A stretch of DNA of 47,690 nt from CAYVOX01 sp964453035 (GCA_964453035.1 CAYVOX010000008.1:1-47690), one strand, 5' to 3'; shown: positions 25,578-33,678, counted from the stretch's first letter. Translations and numbers: made by a program. The notes: a model not told the origin generated them from the letters alone.

Positions 25578-26996
25578 ATGTTCAAAGCCTACTCAGATGC
25601 AGCCGCGTTTATTCGTGAACACGCTATTCGAATGGTTGACCTCAAATTCAGCGATTTATGGGGCCGCTGGCACCATGTGACCATCCCCACATCCGAGTTC
25701 TCGCCCTCGCTACTGACCGACGGAGTTGGGTTTGATGGTTCCAGCGTCGGTTTTAAGAGCGTCAAATCCGGCGATATGGTCCTCGTCCCAGATTTGAGCA
25801 CTGGCTTTCCCGACCCATTCTGGGAGGTGCCCACGCTCAGTTTTATCTGCAACACCCTCGAAGCCGACAGCAAAGTTCGCTTTACCGGGGATCCCCGTGA
25901 GGTATTGCACCGCGCTGATGCTTTTATGCAAAAAACCGGCATCGCCACCGAAAGCCGCTGGGGGCCTGAGTTTGAATTCTACGTATTCAATGACGTCAGC
26001 TTTGAAAACGGCGTGAATGTCGCCAGCTACCGGGTCGACTCAACCGAAGCTAACTGGCACAGCGCCCAGGGTGGGCACGGTCACTACATTCCATTGCACG
26101 GTGGTTACCACGCCATCCCCCCCAATGACCAGCTCTATGCCCTTCGAACAAAGATGGTCACCGCCCTTGAAGATGTAGGCATCCCGGTCAAGTACCACCA
26201 TCATGAGGTGGGAGGCCCGGGCCAATCCGAAATTGAGACCCCCTTGATGGGCATGTTGGCTGCCGCTGACGCAGTCATGATTATCAAATACGTCACCAAA
26301 ATGGTCGCCCGCAAGGAAAACCAGACCGTAACTTTCCTGCCTAAACCGCTCTTCGGCGAAGCCGGCAATGGCATGCACTTTCACCAGCAGCTCTTCAACA
26401 ATGCCACCAACTGCTTTTATGATCCTCAGGGTCCCAACCTATTGAGCCAGACCGCCCTTTATTACATCGGCGGTCTTCTTACCCATGCTCCCGCGGTGAT
26501 GGCGTTCACCAATCCCAGCACCAATTCCTATCGTCGTCTCGTTCCAGGTTTTGAAGCCCCCGTCAATTGCTTTTTTTCCAGCGGGAATCGCAGCGCAGCC
26601 ATCCGTGTGCCCATTTACGCCACCCAGCCCGAGAAAGTTCGCTTTGAATTTCGTCCGCCTGACGGTACCTGTAATCCCTACCTGGCCATGGCTGCCATGC
26701 TCATGGCCGGCCTGGATGGTATTCTCAACCGCATTGATCCCACCGAAGCTGGTTTCGGTCCCATCAATGAAGATATTTTCACCTGGCTGCCTGAACGCCG
26801 GTCTCAAATAAAAAGCCTGCCCACCTCCCTTGAAGATTCCATCAAGGCGCTTGAAGCTGACCACGATTTTCTCCTCAAGGGGGACGTCTTCTCTAACACC
26901 ATTATCGAGAATTGGATCAGTTCCAAAATCAAAGAGGATTACGCCGTCAGGTCTCGTCCCCATCCTTATGAATTTCAAATGTATTTTGACCTCTAA
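25578..26996 (+). CDS. glnA: Type I glutamine synthetase, adenylylation tyrosine replaced by Phe
   Basis: 472 aa, the size of bacterial GS-I. It joins ammonia to glutamate using ATP. Family motifs in order: VGFDGSSVG near residue 53, WGPEFEFYVF (metal-binding Glu), HHHEVGGPGQSEIE, GNGMHFHQQLF (ATP/glutamate loop), NPSTNSYRRLVPGFEAPVN, NRSAAIRVP, and FEFRPPDGTCNPYLAMAA. The C-terminal part has the spacing of the GS-I-beta branch, but where E. coli has NLYDLP with the adenylylated Tyr397 this protein reads DIFTWLP, with Phe401. The loop after DGSSV is one residue shorter than in GS-I of E. coli and Bacillus. It is followed by a strong terminator. A role in nitrogen assimilation is likely, though a divergent substrate is possible. 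Confidence 0.88.
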   Translation: MFKAYSDAAAFIREHAIRMVDLKFSDLWGRWHHVTIPTSEFSPSLLTDGVGFDGSSVGFKSVKSGDMVLVPDLSTGFPDPFWEVPTLSFICNTLEADSKVRFTGDPREVLHRADAFMQKTGIATESRWGPEFEFYVFNDVSFENGVNVASYRVDSTEANWHSAQGGHGHYIPLHGGYHAIPPNDQLYALRTKMVTALEDVGIPVKYHHHEVGGPGQSEIETPLMGMLAAADAVMIIKYVTKMVARKENQTVTFLPKPLFGEAGNGMHFHQQLFNNATNCFYDPQGPNLLSQTALYYIGGLLTHAPAVMAFTNPSTNSYRRLVPGFEAPVNCFFSSGNRSAAIRVPIYATQPEKVRFEFRPPDGTCNPYLAMAAMLMAGLDGILNRIDPTEAGFGPINEDIFTWLPERRSQIKSLPTSLEDSIKALEADHDFLLKGDVFSNTIIENWISSKIKEDYAVRSRPHPYEFQMYFDL

Positions 26997-27011
26997 TCCC
27001 ATATTTCCATC

Positions 27012-27044
27012 AAAAAAAACACCCCCCGCGGGGGGTGTTTTTCT
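27012..27044. terminator. Bidirectional rho-independent terminator
   Basis: The palindrome around CACCCCCCGCGGGGGGTG is flanked by an A-run on the left and a T-run on the right, so both strands end in a U-tract. It separates the convergent glnA and SH3b genes. Confidence 0.92.
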
Positions 27045-27050
27045 TGGCAT

Positions 27051-27527
27051 TTAGTTGGAAGGCACAATCACCAGGTAGTTGGCTGAAGCCCACCCCTTTC
27101 GATTTTCATCTGTTGGCGAGACCAGAAACCACCACACAATGCCGTCGGATTCCCTGGGTCCATCCTTCACCTGAAAAACCTCAGCATCCAACCCTAAGAA
27201 TAGCGGGGGATTTTCCGTCCCCGGTCCCGAACGCAAGCGCAAACCGTCCCCCCCAGTACCGGTGATTTGAACAAATTTTTCCACCCCAATACCCGCATAC
27301 TTCACCGGATCCAGAGTCGGCGTCTGGCTGGGAACGGGCGTCATCCCCGGCAGCAGCAGATGAGTTGGCGTGGCCGCGTTAACCACTTTAAGGATTGCAG
27401 TGGGTTCAGGGTTTCTTTGTGAGACTGGAAAAATCACCCGGGTCACAACGCCAAAAATCACCAGCAAGAGAATCACGGTTGCCAGCGCGCCTATAATTGA
27501 AAATCCCGTAACAAGTTTTTTGGCCAA
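27051..27527 (-). CDS. Membrane-anchored SH3b-domain protein
   Basis: 158 aa. Residues 8-33 (FSIIGALATVILLLVIFGVV) form one membrane helix with a short basic N-terminus, so the rest is outside. A Thr/Pro-rich linker to about residue 75 precedes a bacterial SH3b domain with GDGLRLRSGPGTENPP, the typical RxxP/SGPG loop, VFQVKDGPRE, and WWFLVSP and GWASANYLV at the end. SH3b domains often bind cell-wall peptides. The start is TTG at 27527, preceded by TAGGATAAT. Its ribosome-binding site overlaps the stop of the upstream antiporter gene, six bases away, so the two are probably co-transcribed. Confidence 0.82.
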   Translation of the reverse strand: MAKKLVTGFSIIGALATVILLLVIFGVVTRVIFPVSQRNPEPTAILKVVNAATPTHLLLPGMTPVPSQTPTLDPVKYAGIGVEKFVQITGTGGDGLRLRSGPGTENPPLFLGLDAEVFQVKDGPRESDGIVWWFLVSPTDENRKGWASANYLVIVPSN

Positions 27528-27533
27528 ATTATC

Positions 27534-28616
27534 CTACACTGTCGGCAGCAAAAAGAATGCAATGCCCAGGATGAGATACACCCCAACCAGTGCTGCTCCT
27601 TCCAGCCAGTTTGATTCTCCATCAGATGCCACCAGCACTGTGATAATCACGCCGGCCAGTAAAGCGAGCAATTCAAATTGGTTAAAAACCAGGGTGAGCG
27701 GATTTCCCATCAATAAGCTGACAAAAACCAGGACAGGCGCCACAAACAACGCAACCTGGACGCTGCTGGAAATTGCAATCTCCACGCTCAAATCCATCTG
27801 ATTTCTAATCGCCACCTGCACTGCCACCAGGTGCTCAGCCACATTACCAACGATCGGAATGAGGATAATCCCAAGGAAGAATTCCGATAACCCCAGGTGC
27901 TCGACCACCACCTCCACTGCCCCTACCAACAGTTCACTCAGGATGACCACCCCCACTGTTGCCAGCGCCAGCACAATCACCGCTTGAATTTTTGTCCATG
28001 TGGGCTTCTCATGCTTTGCATCCGGATTGTGCGTAATCGGGCTGCTTGCATATTTCAGGCTGTAGATCAATCCCAGCACATACAGCAAAATCATCACAAC
28101 TGAAACGCCCAGGCTCAGCGCCTCAACTTTTGGGTCGGAATCCGGGCCAATCGAGTGGCTGAACAAAGAAGGAATGACCAGCGCCACGATCGCCAGAGTG
28201 AGCATCACCGCGTGGTTGCCCGCCTGGCGTCGGTCAAAATTCTGAACCCCATTCTTTGAGCCGCCCAGCAGCATCGCAAAACCGAGCACCAGAAGCAGGT
28301 TGCCGATGATTGACCCGGTAATGGAGGCTTTAACAAGTTCCAAGAGGCCTGCGCGAATGGCCACCAGCGTGATGATGAGTTCCGCCGCATTGCCCAGCGT
28401 CGCGTTGAGCAACCCGCCAATGCGCGGGCCGGTATAAATCGCCAGGGATTCCGTCGCTGACCCGATATACCCCGCCATTGGCACAACCCCCAGCGCAGAA
28501 AAAACGAACACCCAGATTTCGCCCCAGTGGTAAGCCTCAGCAAGAATTGCCAGGGGCAGGAAGAGTACCATCAAACTCAGCGGGTTCTTTTTAACATGTT
28601 GCATTATCCATTTCAT
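27534..28616 (-). CDS. Ca2+(cation)/H+ antiporter, CAX type
   Basis: 360 aa with about eleven membrane helices. The two inverted alpha-repeats carry the CAX signatures GNAAELIITLVAIRAGL (about residues 75-90) and GNVAEHLVAVQVAIRNQM (about 255-272), whose Asn and Glu bind the cation and proton. An acidic/histidine-rich loop follows in the middle (HNPDAKHEKP). It should export Ca2+ or other divalent cations in exchange for protons. Two ATGs near the start (28616 and 28604) are possible. It is divergent from the PEBP gene and is followed by the SH3b gene in the same direction. Confidence 0.92.
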   Translation of the reverse strand: MKWIMQHVKKNPLSLMVLFLPLAILAEAYHWGEIWVFVFSALGVVPMAGYIGSATESLAIYTGPRIGGLLNATLGNAAELIITLVAIRAGLLELVKASITGSIIGNLLLVLGFAMLLGGSKNGVQNFDRRQAGNHAVMLTLAIVALVIPSLFSHSIGPDSDPKVEALSLGVSVVMILLYVLGLIYSLKYASSPITHNPDAKHEKPTWTKIQAVIVLALATVGVVILSELLVGAVEVVVEHLGLSEFFLGIILIPIVGNVAEHLVAVQVAIRNQMDLSVEIAISSSVQVALFVAPVLVFVSLLMGNPLTLVFNQFELLALLAGVIITVLVASDGESNWLEGAALVGVYLILGIAFFLLPTV

Positions 28617-28630
28617 AATACCTCGCCGCC

Positions 28631-28659
28631 TTGGGAAACTGGTGAGAATATCCTATAAT
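28631..28659 (+). promoter_or_regulatory. Promoter of the PEBP lipoprotein gene
   Basis: TTGGGA (28631-28636) and a perfect TATAAT (28654-28659) are 17 bases apart. The predicted start near 28666 leaves a 24-nt leader with AAAGGAGC before the ATG at 28690. Confidence 0.7.
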
Positions 28660-28689
28660 TATAAATTATTACCACCAAAGGAGCAAAAA

Positions 28690-29373
28690 ATGAAGACTTG
28701 GTTAAGTTCCTTTTTTCTCACCTTGCTGTTGACGGCCTGTTCTCCCGCGGTTGCCACTCAGGCGCCCACTCATGCACCAACCCTTGCTCCCACCAGTGTG
28801 CCGGTTGAACCCACTAAAATTAGCATCACCCCCTCCCTACAAGCCATCCCCACGCCTGAATTAACGCACATCGTCCTGACGATGGCACCGCTTACCACTC
28901 CCACATCTCAACCTTTGATTATCTACAGTCCCTCTTTTAAAAGTGCTCAACCTATCCCATCTCAGTACACCTGCGATGGAGAAAATATCTCACCCGTCCT
29001 CAAGATCAGCGGCGTTCCAAAGGCAGCCGCCAGCCTGGCATTGATTATGGACGACCCCGATGCCCCCTCTGGCACCTATACCCACTGGGTGCTGTACAAC
29101 CTGCAGCCTTCCCTTTCAGGGCTGGTTGAAAATATCCAAAAAGCATCCGAGGTTCAGGGGCTAGGCACCCAGGGGCTCAACAGCTCAAGCCGGATAGGTT
29201 ACTTTGGACCTTGCCCGCCAGCAGGCACACCTCACCGCTATTACTTCAAGCTCTTTGCGCTGGATCTCAAGCCAGGCCTTCCCGCGGGGCTCAACGCAAC
29301 CAGGCTGATGGAGGCAATAAAAGGTCACATCCTGGCGCAGACCGAGTGGATGGGCACCTATCAACGAAAATGA
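28690..29373 (+). CDS. PEBP-family (YbhB/YbcL-like) lipoprotein
   Basis: I choose the ATG at 28690 (227 aa, MKTWLSSFFLTLLLTACS) because it follows AAAGGAGCAAAAA; a frame start at 28642 would overlap the promoter. The N-terminus is a lipoprotein signal with lipobox LLTAC (Cys17). A Thr/Pro-rich linker (about 18-75) leads to the phosphatidylethanolamine-binding-protein domain: YTCDGENISPVLKISG, ALIMDDPDAPSGTYTHWVLY, and the FGPCPPAGTPHRYYFKLFAL core. The Asp and His residues of this anion-binding pocket are all present. By family these proteins bind small phosphate-bearing ligands; a specific role is not known. It lies just ahead of a Ser/Thr kinase with its own promoter. Confidence 0.9.
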   Translation: MKTWLSSFFLTLLLTACSPAVATQAPTHAPTLAPTSVPVEPTKISITPSLQAIPTPELTHIVLTMAPLTTPTSQPLIIYSPSFKSAQPIPSQYTCDGENISPVLKISGVPKAAASLALIMDDPDAPSGTYTHWVLYNLQPSLSGLVENIQKASEVQGLGTQGLNSSSRIGYFGPCPPAGTPHRYYFKLFALDLKPGLPAGLNATRLMEAIKGHILAQTEWMGTYQRK

Positions 29374-29383
29374 GGCGCTGTTT

Positions 29384-29411
29384 TTGGATTGTGTTTAGCC
29401 TATGATATAAT
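29384..29411 (+). promoter_or_regulatory. Promoter abutting the start of the second kinase gene
   Basis: TTGGAT (29384-29389), 16-base spacer, TATAAT (29406-29411) with TG one base upstream (extended -10). Transcription would begin at about 29418-29420, zero to three bases before the ATG at 29421, so the message may be leaderless. No ribosome-binding site is visible. Confidence 0.65.
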
Positions 29412-29420
29412 CGCTTTGGA

Positions 29421-30569
29421 ATGATGGACAAAAACGCTCAATCCACTCCAATTTTGGGTGAACGCTACCAGCTTCAACAAAATCTTGCAACCGGCGGCAT
29501 GGCTGTTATCTACAAAGCATGGGATCTGCGCCTTGAAAGATTTGTGGCGGTAAAAATTCTCCGTCAGGATTTCTCAAAAGACGTCGCTTTTCGTGAGAGC
29601 TTCAGGCAGGAAGCCCGCGCCGCCGCTAACCTCTCTCATCCCAACATTGTCACCGTTCACGATTTTGGTTTTGACCAGGATCGCCTGTACATCGTCATGG
29701 AACTGGTGCCTGGCACTGATTTAAAAACTCTGATCAAGCGCCGCGGTCAGTTTACCCTTGATGAAGCCATCTCCTTGATGGTTCAAGCCTGCAACGGCGT
29801 TGGCTACGCGCACCGCGCCGGACTAGTCCACTGCGATATCAAGCCGCATAACATGCTTGTTTCGCCAGACTACCGCCTCAAAGTCACCGATTTTGGCATC
29901 GCCAGAGCTGTTGCCGCCATCCTCCCCGAAGAAAAAAACGATATCGTCTGGGGTTCCCCTCAATACTTCTCCCCCGAGCAGGCCAGCGGCATTGCGCCTT
30001 CTCCCGCCTCTGATGTTTACTCTTTGGGTATTATCCTTTATGAAATGCTGACTGGCACTTTACCCTTCAATTCGGATAACCCCACCGAATTAGCCCGCCT
30101 CCACCGCGAAGCATCACCCACACCACCCCGCCAGCTCAACCCTGATATACCCGGATCACTCGAGCAAATAATCCTTAAAGTGCTTTCCAAAGAGCCTTCG
30201 TCTCGTTATCGCTCAGCTGACCAGCTTGGCCGTATCCTGGTTAACTTCAGTACCCAGGCGCGCCAATATTCGCCTTCTTCATCGCCAACACCCACTTCAA
30301 TCCCAACCCCCAACACGATTCCCACCATCGCATCGGTTGCAAGTGCGCCTGTTCCTTCTCAACCAATCGCCCAACCCTCCCCCGCCGCCACTTTTCAGCC
30401 CATCAACCCACAACCAGTTCCCGCGCCTGGCGCTACCCGCGATGAAGCCGCGCCTACCCAGGAATTTGATTGGCTCACCATTGGCCTCAGTCTGGTGACC
30501 TTGTTAGCCGTTGGCGGATTAATCCCCTTCTGGCTTTATATCTGGTTCACACTCAACCCTCCCCGGTGA
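29421..30569 (+). CDS. PrkC-like membrane-anchored Ser/Thr kinase without PASTA domains
   Basis: 382 aa. Kinase domain about 15-280: ATP loop NLATGGMAVIYKA (the first Gly of the consensus is Ala23), VAVKIL lysine 45, catalytic loop LVHCDIKPHNM where HRD reads His-Cys-Asp (137-139), DFG 157-159, and SPQYFSPEQASG. The Cys makes it a non-RD kinase. A Pro/Thr/Ala-rich linker (about 290-345) precedes one membrane helix (DWLTIGLSLVTLLAVGG and onwards) ending eight or so residues before the C-terminus, so there are no PASTA sensor repeats outside. It lies four bases upstream of rpe, in the position PrkC holds in Firmicutes (prkC-cpgA-rpe). The partner phosphatase may be the PP2C gene near 22 kb. Confidence 0.92.
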   Translation: MMDKNAQSTPILGERYQLQQNLATGGMAVIYKAWDLRLERFVAVKILRQDFSKDVAFRESFRQEARAAANLSHPNIVTVHDFGFDQDRLYIVMELVPGTDLKTLIKRRGQFTLDEAISLMVQACNGVGYAHRAGLVHCDIKPHNMLVSPDYRLKVTDFGIARAVAAILPEEKNDIVWGSPQYFSPEQASGIAPSPASDVYSLGIILYEMLTGTLPFNSDNPTELARLHREASPTPPRQLNPDIPGSLEQIILKVLSKEPSSRYRSADQLGRILVNFSTQARQYSPSSSPTPTSIPTPNTIPTIASVASAPVPSQPIAQPSPAATFQPINPQPVPAPGATRDEAAPTQEFDWLTIGLSLVTLLAVGGLIPFWLYIWFTLNPPR

Positions 30570-30573
30570 TGCA

Positions 30574-31239
30574 ATGACCGATATCATCCTTTCAGCTTCC
30601 ATTCTCTCTGCCGCTGACTTTTCTCGCCTGGGCGATGAGATTCGCTCAGCCGAACAGGCTGGCGTGGATATGATTCACGTGGATGTTATGGATGGAATGT
30701 TCGTCCCCAATATCACCATGGGACCTTTCATTGTAGATGCCCTCCACAAGATGACTGCTCTCCCCCTGGACGTCCACCTGATGATTGAGAAGCCCGAAAA
30801 CCATATCAGGGCGTTTCGCGAGGCTGGTGCATCCATTCTTACTGTCCACATTGAAAATACGCCCCATATCAATAAAATCCTGCAGGAAATCCATTCTCTG
30901 GGCAGCAAAGCCGGGATCGCGCTCAACCCCGGTACGCCAGCTTCATCAATTTCAGCCGTCATCCCCCAGTTGGACCAGATTTTAGTAATGACGGTCAACC
31001 CAGGCTTCTCCGGTCAGAGCTTCATTCCCTACACAGTTGAAAAAATCGCTCAGGTTCACTCAATGCTTACCTCGCAACAATCCCACGCGGTTATCCAGGT
31101 GGATGGCGGTATCAACGTCCAGACTCTGCCCCTGGTAGTCAAAGCTGGCGCGCGCTCAATTGTTGCCGCCACTGCAATTTTCAAACATCCTCAAGGCATC
31201 GCCGCTGGCGTGCAAACCCTCAGGCGTTGCGTTGCTTAA
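30574..31239 (+). CDS. rpe: Ribulose-phosphate 3-epimerase
   Basis: 221 aa, TIM-barrel family with all signatures: LSASILSAADFSRLGDEI, HVDVMDGMFVPNITMGP, LDVHLMIEKPENHI, GIALNPGTPASSI, LVMTVNPGFSGQSF, and IQVDGGINVQTLPLVVKAGA. It interconverts ribulose 5-phosphate and xylulose 5-phosphate in the pentose phosphate pathway, in the cytoplasm. It starts four bases after the kinase stop, so it is very likely co-transcribed with that gene, and ends at a bidirectional terminator shared with rpmB. Confidence 0.96.
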   Translation: MTDIILSASILSAADFSRLGDEIRSAEQAGVDMIHVDVMDGMFVPNITMGPFIVDALHKMTALPLDVHLMIEKPENHIRAFREAGASILTVHIENTPHINKILQEIHSLGSKAGIALNPGTPASSISAVIPQLDQILVMTVNPGFSGQSFIPYTVEKIAQVHSMLTSQQSHAVIQVDGGINVQTLPLVVKAGARSIVAATAIFKHPQGIAAGVQTLRRCVA

Positions 31240-31242
31240 AAC

Positions 31243-31268
31243 AAAAATCGCAGCCAGTACTGCGACCT
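31243..31268. terminator. Terminator shared by rpe and rpmB
   Basis: Stem TCGCAG (31248-31253) with CTGCGA (31260-31265), six-base loop. Read on the minus strand it ends in ATTTTTGTTTT after rpmB, a good U-tract; read on the plus strand the tail (CCTTTG) is weak. Confidence 0.72.
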
Positions 31269-31292
31269 TTGCGTTGAATTAGGGTTTCAATA

Positions 31293-31475
31293 TTATGCAG
31301 ATTTTACCATCGTTCGGATGCATTTGGCGCACAACACTTTCTTCACCTTGCGGCCATTTTCAAGCACAGTCACATGCTGCAAATTGGGGCGAAAGGCACG
31401 GTTAGTATGGCGCTGAGAGAAGCTTACATTATGTCCGAACACCGTCGTCTTACCACAGGATTGACACTTTGCCAT
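31293..31475 (-). CDS. rpmB: 50S ribosomal protein L28
   Basis: 60 aa, typical L28 length. It starts MAKCQSCGKTTVFGHNVSFS, continues HTNRAFRPNLQHVTV and ends with CAKCIRTMVKSA. Four Cys (4, 7, 49, 52) make it the zinc-binding form of L28. It is a large-subunit ribosomal protein. The ATG follows GAAAGGAAATAAACG. It is transcribed on the minus strand, opposite to its rpe and asp23 neighbours, from a promoter at 31571-31543, and ends at the hairpin at 31243-31268. Confidence 0.96.
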   Translation of the reverse strand: MAKCQSCGKTTVFGHNVSFSQRHTNRAFRPNLQHVTVLENGRKVKKVLCAKCIRTMVKSA

Positions 31476-31517
31476 CGTTTATTTCCTTTCACAGCTTAAA
31501 CGCCATTCAAATAATTA

Positions 31518-31534
31518 GCCAGGTTCTGCCTGGC
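31518..31534 (-). promoter_or_regulatory. Short hairpin in the rpmB leader
   Basis: GCCAGG (31518-31523), five-base loop, CCTGGC (31529-31534), just downstream of the predicted rpmB start. It could stabilise the 5' end or take part in leader control; the evidence is only the inverted repeat. Confidence 0.35.
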
Positions 31535-31542
31535 AAGCACCA

Positions 31543-31571
31543 ATTTTACCACAAACCGTATCTTTCAACAA
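31543..31571 (-). promoter_or_regulatory. Promoter of rpmB
   Basis: Minus strand TTGTTG (31571-31566), 17-base spacer, TAAAAT (31548-31543). Transcription would start near 31536, leaving a leader of about 60 nt. Confidence 0.65.
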
Positions 31572-31606
31572 TAATAGAAGTTAAAGTAAAGAAAAGGGCT
31601 TAACAC

Positions 31607-31963
31607 ATGAACGAGAATGCAAATCAATACGGAAATATTTACATCTCTCATCGAGCCATTTCGACGATTGCCTCACAATCCGCACTCGAATCATACGGCG
31701 TGGTTGGCCTGGCAGCCAAAAACCTGGCCGAAGGCCTCGCTCAGGTACTGGTCAAAGATCCCCTGCTGGGCGTAGATATTGTCTACAGTAAAAACACGCT
31801 TGCCATTGACTTATATATCATTGTCGAATACGGCACGCGCATCAAGTCCGTAGCATCCATGGTTGCAGATGCCGTCAGGTTCAATGTTGAACGCGCGCTG
31901 GGCATGACGGTTAGCCAGGTGAATGTACACATTCGCGGATTGCGCATTAGCAACCCGGATTAA
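31607..31963 (+). CDS. Asp23/Gls24-family envelope stress protein
   Basis: 118 aa, the family's usual size. Residues ISHRAISTIASQSALESYGVVGL and YIIVEYGTRIKSVASMVAD are the hallmark helices of the Asp23/YloU family. YloU/Asp23 proteins associate with the membrane and with FakA in Firmicutes. The gene directly precedes the fakA-type gene, exactly as in Bacillus (yloU-yloV). Its start is an ATG at 31607 with AAAGGG ten bases upstream. It is probably co-transcribed with fakA, degV and recG. Confidence 0.93.
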   Translation: MNENANQYGNIYISHRAISTIASQSALESYGVVGLAAKNLAEGLAQVLVKDPLLGVDIVYSKNTLAIDLYIIVEYGTRIKSVASMVADAVRFNVERALGMTVSQVNVHIRGLRISNPD

Positions 31964-31992
31964 TTGCAGACAGGCTTTTTTAGGAGTAATTA

Positions 31993-33678
31993 ATGAGTGA
32001 TTTTGAGATTCCACTGGCTTCAGAAGGACGTAGGCTTGCAAAGGAACCCCTGCTGGATGGGCAGGGGTTGAAAGAACTTATCTCTGCCAGCCTCACCTGG
32101 CTGCGTACCAATCAACAGACGGTCAACGCCCTGAATGTATTCCCCGTACCCGACGGCGATACAGGCACGAACATGGTTCTCACCTTGCAGGCCGCCTTTG
32201 CCGAAATTTCGGATTCGGGCGAAAAGAACCTGGGCAAAATTGCTCACGCCATTGCCCAGGGTGCGCTCATGGGTGCCCGAGGTAATTCCGGCGTAATTCT
32301 TTCCCAGCTTTTCAGGGGATTTGCGCGCAGTGTTGACAATCACGACACCATTGATACCAGAGCCCTGGTGCATGCCCTTTTGGAGGCTCGCAATACTGCC
32401 TACAAAGGTGTCGTCAGGCCGGTCGAAGGCACCATCCTAACCGTCGCCAAAGAAGTCGCCCAGGAAGCTGAAATCCTCCTCGCTGAGACCTCAGACATGA
32501 ACGCCATGCTCGAACGCATGGTAGAAGCCGCCGATGATGCTGTTCGCCGCACGCCCGACCTCCTCCCCATTCTCAAACAGGCCGGAGTGGTCGATTCCGG
32601 CGGAAAAGGTCTATTCTTCATTCTTGAAGGCATGCTCCGCCATATCAAAGGAATGTCCCTGGAAACCGCAGTAACAACCGTCCAACCCTTAGCATTGATG
32701 AAAGAAGAAGCCATGGAATCTGTCGAGCCGGGACAGGATTACGAAGTCGTCGTTGATTTTCGCCCAGACCAACCCCTCGATCTGGAAAAGTTCTATAACG
32801 AGCTATCTGAAATCGGTACCTCCATCCAGGTCGGTGAAGGTGACGGGATTTACCGCATGCACATTCACGTCCCCACCGAAAAGCGCTATGAGCCCATTGA
32901 CTACACCATGAGCCTCGGCGTCATCACAAAGGTGATGATGGAAAACCTCATCGCCCAGATGGACGAAGGCAAAAGTAAAAGCGCTCAGCTCTCCAAGTTA
33001 CAATTTGCGCCCATCGAACCCAATCAGATTGCTGTCATCGCCGTTTCGCCCGGTCCCGGCATATCCCGGATCTTTGCCAGCCTGGGAGTTGCCGGTGTTG
33101 TTGAGGGCGGGCAAACCATGAACCCAAGCACCGAAGAAATTTTGCACGCCTTCGAAAATATACCTACCGATAAAATCGTCATCCTGCCCAACAATAAGAA
33201 TATCATCCTGGCTGCCCAGACCGCCGCCACCATGACCGTAAAAAAAGTGATGGTTATCCCCAGCAAAAGCGTACCCCAGGGTCTGAGCGCCATGTTGCGC
33301 CTGCTTCCGGATGGCGACCTGGCCCAGGTTTTTCAGGATATGTCGTCTGCCATCAACGACGTGGATAGCGGTGAGATTACCGTTGCCACCCGCAGTATTG
33401 AATTAAACGGTGTCAACGTTCAGCAGGGCGAAATCATCGCCTTGCTCAACGGTCAATTGGTGCTTTCATCTGATTCTGTTTCCCACGCCTGCCTGGAATT
33501 ATTAGAAAAAGCCAACACCGACGATCGCGAAAGGATCACATTATTCTACGGCAACAACATCACGAAGAACGAAGTCAATGAGATCGTCGATACGATCCGC
33601 GCCAAATACCCCTCACACGAAATCGAACTGCATGATGGTGGTCAACCGCATTATTATTTCATCCTTGCCATCGAATGA
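31993..33678 (+). CDS. fakA: FakA-type fatty-acid kinase (DAK2/DegV-associated, YloV-like)
   Basis: 561 aa, family length. The N-terminal DAK2/DhaL-like domain (to about 205) has VFPVPDGDTGTNM (metal- and nucleotide-binding Asp pairs), GARGNSGVILSQLFRGFA and DSGGKGLFFILEGM. The remaining two-thirds is the family's own middle and C-terminal domain (QVGEGDGIYRMHIHVPTE; AVSPGPGISRIFASLG). FakA phosphorylates fatty acids bound to a FakB (DegV) protein, feeding exogenous fatty acids into phospholipid synthesis. A FakB-type gene follows, overlapping by ATGA (33675-33678), which strongly supports this role. The start at 31993 has TAGGAGTAATTA upstream. Confidence 0.93.
   Translation: MSDFEIPLASEGRRLAKEPLLDGQGLKELISASLTWLRTNQQTVNALNVFPVPDGDTGTNMVLTLQAAFAEISDSGEKNLGKIAHAIAQGALMGARGNSGVILSQLFRGFARSVDNHDTIDTRALVHALLEARNTAYKGVVRPVEGTILTVAKEVAQEAEILLAETSDMNAMLERMVEAADDAVRRTPDLLPILKQAGVVDSGGKGLFFILEGMLRHIKGMSLETAVTTVQPLALMKEEAMESVEPGQDYEVVVDFRPDQPLDLEKFYNELSEIGTSIQVGEGDGIYRMHIHVPTEKRYEPIDYTMSLGVITKVMMENLIAQMDEGKSKSAQLSKLQFAPIEPNQIAVIAVSPGPGISRIFASLGVAGVVEGGQTMNPSTEEILHAFENIPTDKIVILPNNKNIILAAQTAATMTVKKVMVIPSKSVPQGLSAMLRLLPDGDLAQVFQDMSSAINDVDSGEITVATRSIELNGVNVQQGEIIALLNGQLVLSSDSVSHACLELLEKANTDDRERITLFYGNNITKNEVNEIVDTIRAKYPSHEIELHDGGQPHYYFILAIE

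Noticed and set aside
26439..27050. 203-codon open frame on the minus strand opposite the glutamine synthetase
   Set aside because: The plus strand carries unmistakable synthetase motifs throughout, and the minus frame runs through the terminator at 27012-27044.
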